Part shown: positions 6,147-8,659 of the stretch, piece by piece
Position numbering within the stretch: the first letter of the stretch is position 1
How the letters are laid out: every line of letters starts with the position of its first letter
Assembly: GCA_002358975.1 (NCBI GenBank)
Contig: DEPX01000065.1
Coordinates: 1-8,659, forward strand
Direction of reading: 5' to 3'
Origin: Micrococcaceae bacterium UBA3381
GTDB lineage: Bacteria > Actinomycetota > Actinomycetes > Actinomycetales > Micrococcaceae
DNA length: 8,659 nt
Notes under the pieces: generated by a model
Database searches by the model: none
What the model saw: only the letters and a program-made list of their open reading frames with translations
Told to the model about the DNA's origin: nothing
Position numbers and translations under genes: made by a program

Positions 6147-6243
6147 AGAAGATGGGCCGCCGGTTTCGGCGGGATATAAAAGAGATGTCAAAAATTCCGT
6201 CCGGGTAAGGAGAAAGACCCGGCCCTGGCACTGCAGAAAGCAT
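6127..6243 (-). CDS. Possible 38-residue leader peptide overlapping the helicase start
   Basis: An ATG at 6243-6241 is preceded by AGAAGG (6256-6251 on the minus strand) with 7-base spacing, the best ribosome-binding site in the helicase upstream region. The frame runs 38 codons (MLSAVPGPGLSPYPDGIFDI, then a basic SFISRRNRRP and FYALCRF) and stops at TGA 6129-6127, about 17 bases inside the helicase gene and in a different frame. It therefore spans both candidate helicase starts (TTG 6191, ATG 6146). The helicase ATG has no Shine-Dalgarno of its own, so translational coupling through this ORF is an attractive reading. The peptide resembles nothing I recognise and is Pro-rich at its start. It could be a chance ORF; the arrangement, not the peptide sequence, supports it. 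Confidence 0.33.
   Translation of the reverse strand: MLSAVPGPGLSPYPDGIFDISFISRRNRRPIFYALCRF
6201..6222 (-). promoter_or_regulatory. GC-rich hairpin in the helicase mRNA leader
   Basis: CCGGGT and ACCCGG form a perfect 6-bp inverted repeat (6201-6206 with 6217-6222) around a 10-base loop. In the minus-strand transcript the loop reads CTTTCTCCTT, and a TTTTT run begins 6 bases after the stem. That distance is long for an intrinsic terminator, but the element lies inside the leader ORF and upstream of both helicase starts, so it could attenuate or modulate translation. No experimental or family evidence. Confidence 0.3.
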
Positions 6244-6244
6244 G

Positions 6245-6250
6245 ATAATA
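6245..6250 (-). promoter_or_regulatory. Candidate -10 box upstream of the helicase
   Basis: The minus strand reads TATTAT, 5 of 6 to TATAAT, and would start transcription near 6238, about 90 bases before ATG 6146. It is mutually exclusive with use of the leader ORF, whose Shine-Dalgarno would then be upstream of the transcript. No clear -35 accompanies it. Confidence 0.25.
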
Positions 6251-6384
6251 CCTTCTGTACTAAAAAGTGCTGGCCGGCACCGGCAAGAAAGATTCAGCCG
6301 GTTGGCTGTAATCAGTCTACGCCATGCCGCTACCCGGTCATTACCACTTCCTTTATCGTCGGCAGAACCAACACCAATAAGATT

Positions 6385-6401
6385 GCAGCATATCGAGCTG
6401 C
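6385..6401 (-). terminator. Weak candidate terminator after the YkvI-family gene
   Basis: GCAGC (6385-6389) and GCTGC (6397-6401) form a 5-bp stem with a 7-base loop, beginning 2 bases after the YkvI stop codon. On the minus strand it is followed by AATCTTATT, a poor U-tract. Too weak to be sure; it is the only hairpin of note I found between the stop and the helicase promoter region. Confidence 0.25.
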
Positions 6402-6402
6402 G

Positions 6403-7485
6403 CTAGCTGACAGGGACCTGTTTCGAAGGGGTGGTTTCTGAGCGTTTGGTACGGAAGAGATTGACTGCCATACCTGCAAAAATCACGAACCCTACATACC
6501 CGAGCAGCGGGTAGATCGTATTGACCAGGTCGGTGAAACCAATAAACCCGAGAGAAAATGCCACAATGCCAACAACAACGGCGGCCACTTTGAAACGCCG
6601 TGTATCTACGGTGAAAAAACGTGCGGTAAAGGTATACAGACTGGGCACTGCCGTATTGAAAATCATGGCTAGCAATACCACTGCCATGGCCAGACCGATT
6701 ACCGGACTGATCTGTGTGGCGACCAACAGTACAGGCATATCGGTTCCGACCAGGTCGTGGATGTTGAAATACATCGCCAAGTTAATCACCAGTGCGATGA
6801 CGCCCAGAATAATTCCACCTAGCACGGCTCCGCGTTTGGCCGCCTGATAGTTCTTTTCAGTGGCGCCAACGATCGCCATGATGCTCACCGTAATGGCCAC
6901 GTTGAACGACACGTGCAGTGCTGCACTCAACAACCAATTCGGGGAGGCCAGTTGTTCTTGGGTTCTGGCAACCGCATCGATATCAACACCGGTCGTATCC
7001 GCCGTCATGGCGGCATAGACCGCAAGAATGATAACTAAAACAAAAGCGAACGGCGTGATAATACTGATCACATCGAGTAGGCGTTGCAGGCTGAGCAGCA
7101 GCGCGACGATTACCAATACGGCCATGATTGCATAGCCGACGGCAGGATCCAGGCCGAATTGTTGTTTGAACAGCGAGCCACTTCCGGCAACCATGATGAC
7201 GCCAACACCAAATAGGAAAAATGCCAGCAGCAGGTCAATGACGAAGCCTATATATTTGCCGCAGAGATGGTAGATGACGCTTTTGTGCGATAGGGCGTTG
7301 AGTCTTTTACCTAGGACAACCAGGTAGTAGCCCAGTAGTGGGTAGAGAATGACGGTGACGAGTGTGCCAAGGATCCCCCACCAACCATAGCCGGTATAGA
7401 ACTGCAAAATTTCTTGACCGGAGGCAAACCCTGCCCCGATGATAGTGCCGACATATACCCCGGCGATACGAAGAGTGTCTTTCAT
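6403..7485 (-). CDS. YkvI-family LeuT-fold membrane protein (putative transporter)
   Basis: A 360-residue integral membrane protein with about ten hydrophobic helices (approximately 7-24, 35-58, 78-101, 116-134, 137-160, 183-207, 217-239, 262-282, 297-316 and 321-344). The first helix is interrupted by GTIIGAGFASGQE (13-25), the Gly-rich break that in LeuT-fold (APC superfamily) carriers forms the substrate and ion site and is the hallmark of the YkvI family. Length is usual for the family. The substrate is not established; amino acids or related amines are the general guess for this fold. ATG 7485 is chosen because AAGGA (7495-7491) sits 5 bases before it and the family N-terminus begins here; an ATG at 7539 would add 18 unlike residues. 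It is co-oriented with the upstream formate dehydrogenase gene but separated from it by a strong terminator, so it should have its own promoter in 7486-7638, where I see no clear -35/-10 pair. Confidence 0.85.
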   Translation of the reverse strand: MKDTLRIAGVYVGTIIGAGFASGQEILQFYTGYGWWGILGTLVTVILYPLLGYYLVVLGKRLNALSHKSVIYHLCGKYIGFVIDLLLAFFLFGVGVIMVAGSGSLFKQQFGLDPAVGYAIMAVLVIVALLLSLQRLLDVISIITPFAFVLVIILAVYAAMTADTTGVDIDAVARTQEQLASPNWLLSAALHVSFNVAITVSIMAIVGATEKNYQAAKRGAVLGGIILGVIALVINLAMYFNIHDLVGTDMPVLLVATQISPVIGLAMAVVLLAMIFNTAVPSLYTFTARFFTVDTRRFKVAAVVVGIVAFSLGFIGFTDLVNTIYPLLGYVGFVIFAGMAVNLFRTKRSETTPSKQVPVS

Positions 7486-7489
7486 GTTG

Positions 7490-7495
7490 TTCCTT
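7490..7495 (-). promoter_or_regulatory. Ribosome-binding site of the YkvI-family gene
   Basis: The minus strand reads AAGGAA ending about 5 bases before ATG 7485. It decides the start in favour of 7485 over the upstream in-frame ATG at 7539. Confidence 0.75.
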
Positions 7496-7638
7496 GTGAC
7501 GTTCTGCGTGTCGCGATGGCAGCAATCAGGAAGTGCCAAGGCGAGAAATCAATCGTATGTGATCCTACTCATGTTTTGATACAAGCAGAAACTATTGCAG
7601 CCCGATTAAACTTCTTTTAGACACAAGCGTTTTCAGCA

Positions 7639-7672
7639 AAAATCCTGAGCCATATTTTGGGCTCAGGATTTT
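7639..7672 (-). terminator. Strong, probably bidirectional, intrinsic terminator after the formate dehydrogenase gene
   Basis: A perfect 13-bp inverted repeat, AAAATCCTGAGCC (7639-7651) with GGCTCAGGATTTT (7660-7672), surrounds an 8-base loop. On the minus strand the stem ends in TTTTT, a classic Rho-independent terminator about 42 bases after the formate dehydrogenase stop codon. On the plus strand it ends in TTTT, so it could also stop transcription from the left. It separates the formate dehydrogenase unit from the YkvI-family gene. Confidence 0.92.
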
Positions 7673-7714
7673 ATGCAGTATTTGTAGCCGGCAACGACCT
7701 GGGATGGACCGGTA

Positions 7715-8659
7715 TTAGTCCATACCAGTGCTCTCAGTGATACCGGCACGGCGCTGATATTCTGCCACCAGGTCCAAACGTTCTGGGCCTTGGGGCCGCC
7801 GTCCAGGTTGGATATCACATGAACCAGTCTTGGAGTCTTGGATCAGCACATTCGGATCCATAACCACCCCGATTAGATCATTAGCTGAGTCACCGGTTAC
7901 CAGAGCTTCATTACCAACTGCCCAGTGGTATGGCAGCCCAATCTGGTGGACGATGGTTCCACCAACCTGTAATGGTTTCATACGCTCTGTCACGACCACT
8001 TTTGCTTCGATAGCGGCTCGTGGCGAGATGATCGTTGCCCACTGGTACGGTTCAAGACCGCGTTCGGCTGCCAGTTCTGGAGAAATCTCACAAAACATTT
8101 CTGGCTGTAGTTCCGACAGGTATTGCAGCCAACGGCTCATTGCCCCAGCCGTATGGTGTTCGGTTAACCGGTAGGTTGTAAAGACATAGGGGTACACCTC
8201 GGCACCGGGTTCACCGGCACTTGGGGCACTAAGGTTATGTTCATCGGACAACGTGACACGAGCCGGTGCACGTTGTTGGTCGTATAATGGATTCCGCACC
8301 GGCGATTCCTGCGGTTCGTAGTGGGTAGGCAATGGCCCGTCAATCACACCGCGTGGCGCGAACAGCCAACCTTTTCCATCGGCCTGCATAATGAACGGGT
8401 CGACCCCCGATAGTGCATCGGGTCCAGCTTTATCTGGGCTAGGTCGGTAGTCCGGGGCAAGGTCCGCAGGAAAATCTGGGACGTCTGGACCTACCCATTG
8501 TTGGTCATCTTCGTTCCACCAAAGATACTTCTTGCGCTCACTCCATGGTTTACCCTCTGGATCTGCAGAAGCCCGGTTATACAATATTCTTCGGTTTGCA
8601 GGCCAAGCCCAGGCCCATTCGGGATTTATTGGTGCTTGGTCTTGCTTTGCTGGGCGGCG
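7715..8659 (-). CDS. Formate dehydrogenase alpha subunit, molybdopterin type (FDH-N/O-like), C-terminal part
   Basis: The frame is open from the right edge to TAA 7717-7715, giving 314 C-terminal residues; no start is in the window, and the internal TTG at 8584 is not a real start. Recognisable segments in order: INPEWAWAWPANRRILYNRA (11-30) and KPWSERKKYLWW (37-48), typical of actinobacterial FDH-N/O alpha subunits, then the molybdopterin-dinucleotide-binding domain with YPYVFTTYRLTEHHTAGAMS (156-175), QVGGTIVHQIGLPYHWAVGN (231-250), TGDSANDLIGVVMDPNVLIQ (255-274) and CDIQPGRRP (281-289). The complete enzyme oxidises formate to CO2 at a Mo or W bis-MGD centre with an Fe4S4 cluster and passes electrons to an iron-sulfur beta subunit and a membrane partner. 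The catalytic Sec/Cys and cluster cysteines lie upstream, outside the window. A terminator follows directly, so no beta subunit gene is downstream. Family confident; exact electron acceptor unknown. Confidence 0.92.
   Translation of the reverse strand, partial: RRPAKQDQAPINPEWAWAWPANRRILYNRASADPEGKPWSERKKYLWWNEDDQQWVGPDVPDFPADLAPDYRPSPDKAGPDALSGVDPFIMQADGKGWLFAPRGVIDGPLPTHYEPQESPVRNPLYDQQRAPARVTLSDEHNLSAPSAGEPGAEVYPYVFTTYRLTEHHTAGAMSRWLQYLSELQPEMFCEISPELAAERGLEPYQWATIISPRAAIEAKVVVTERMKPLQVGGTIVHQIGLPYHWAVGNEALVTGDSANDLIGVVMDPNVLIQDSKTGSCDIQPGRRPQGPERLDLVAEYQRRAGITESTGMD

Noticed and set aside
6173..6191. TTGACA followed by TATATC on the minus strand as a helicase promoter
   Set aside because: The hexamers are separated by only 7 bases, far from the 16-18 needed, and TTGACA includes the alternative TTG start codon.
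7715..8584. Complete formate-dehydrogenase-like gene starting at TTG 8584
   Set aside because: The same frame continues without a stop to the window edge and encodes conserved family sequence (INPEWAWAWPANRRI) before that codon, so the gene is truncated by the window.

Overview
The window reads as a chromosomal segment of a moderate-G+C actinobacterium (Actinomycetota). The clues are protein families rather than any marker RNA: an actinobacterial-type MntR/DtxR regulator, an HTH-less LysR substrate-binding protein, a VanW/YoaR-like protein with a long acidic cytoplasmic tail, a variant-leucine-rich-repeat plus Pro/Gln-rich membrane protein, and an FDH-N/O-type formate dehydrogenase alpha subunit of actinobacterial style. 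Several starts also lack a Shine-Dalgarno sequence and look leaderless. Micrococcales or Corynebacterium relatives fit; the genus cannot be fixed from the sequence. No tRNA, rRNA, IS element, CRISPR array or phage gene was seen.

Layout: (1) 1-509, minus strand, the 5' part of a LysR-type substrate-binding-domain protein that runs off the left edge, divergent from (2) 612-1280, plus strand, an MntR-type metal-dependent repressor. (3) 1277-3349, minus strand, a membrane-anchored VanW-family envelope protein whose stop codon overlaps that of mntR. (4) A 222-bp divergent intergenic region, then 3572-4750, plus strand, an LRV/Pro-Gln-rich four-TM protein. (5) 4752-6146, minus strand, a DEAD-box RNA helicase whose stop lies 1 bp from the stop of (4); upstream is a leader containing a short overlapping ORF with a good ribosome-binding site. 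(6) 6403-7485, minus strand, a YkvI-family LeuT-fold membrane protein. (7) 7639-7672, a strong 13-bp-stem, probably bidirectional, intrinsic terminator. (8) 7715-8659, minus strand, the C-terminal 314 residues of a molybdopterin formate dehydrogenase alpha subunit that continues past the right edge.

The genes do not form one pathway. They pack as two convergent pairs with overlapping or abutting stop codons (mntR/vanW and LRV/helicase), two divergent pairs sharing short promoter regions, and two independent minus-strand units at the right. Two encode envelope-anchored proteins (VanW, LRV/PQ), one senses metal, one remodels RNA, one is a candidate transporter and one is a redox enzyme.

I found no convincing new multi-gene system. 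The observations most worth following are the leader ORF that overlaps the helicase start, the formate dehydrogenase alpha gene that is terminated with no partner subunit gene after it, the Pro/Gln-rich membrane protein with palindromes near its start, and the two terminator-less convergent gene ends.
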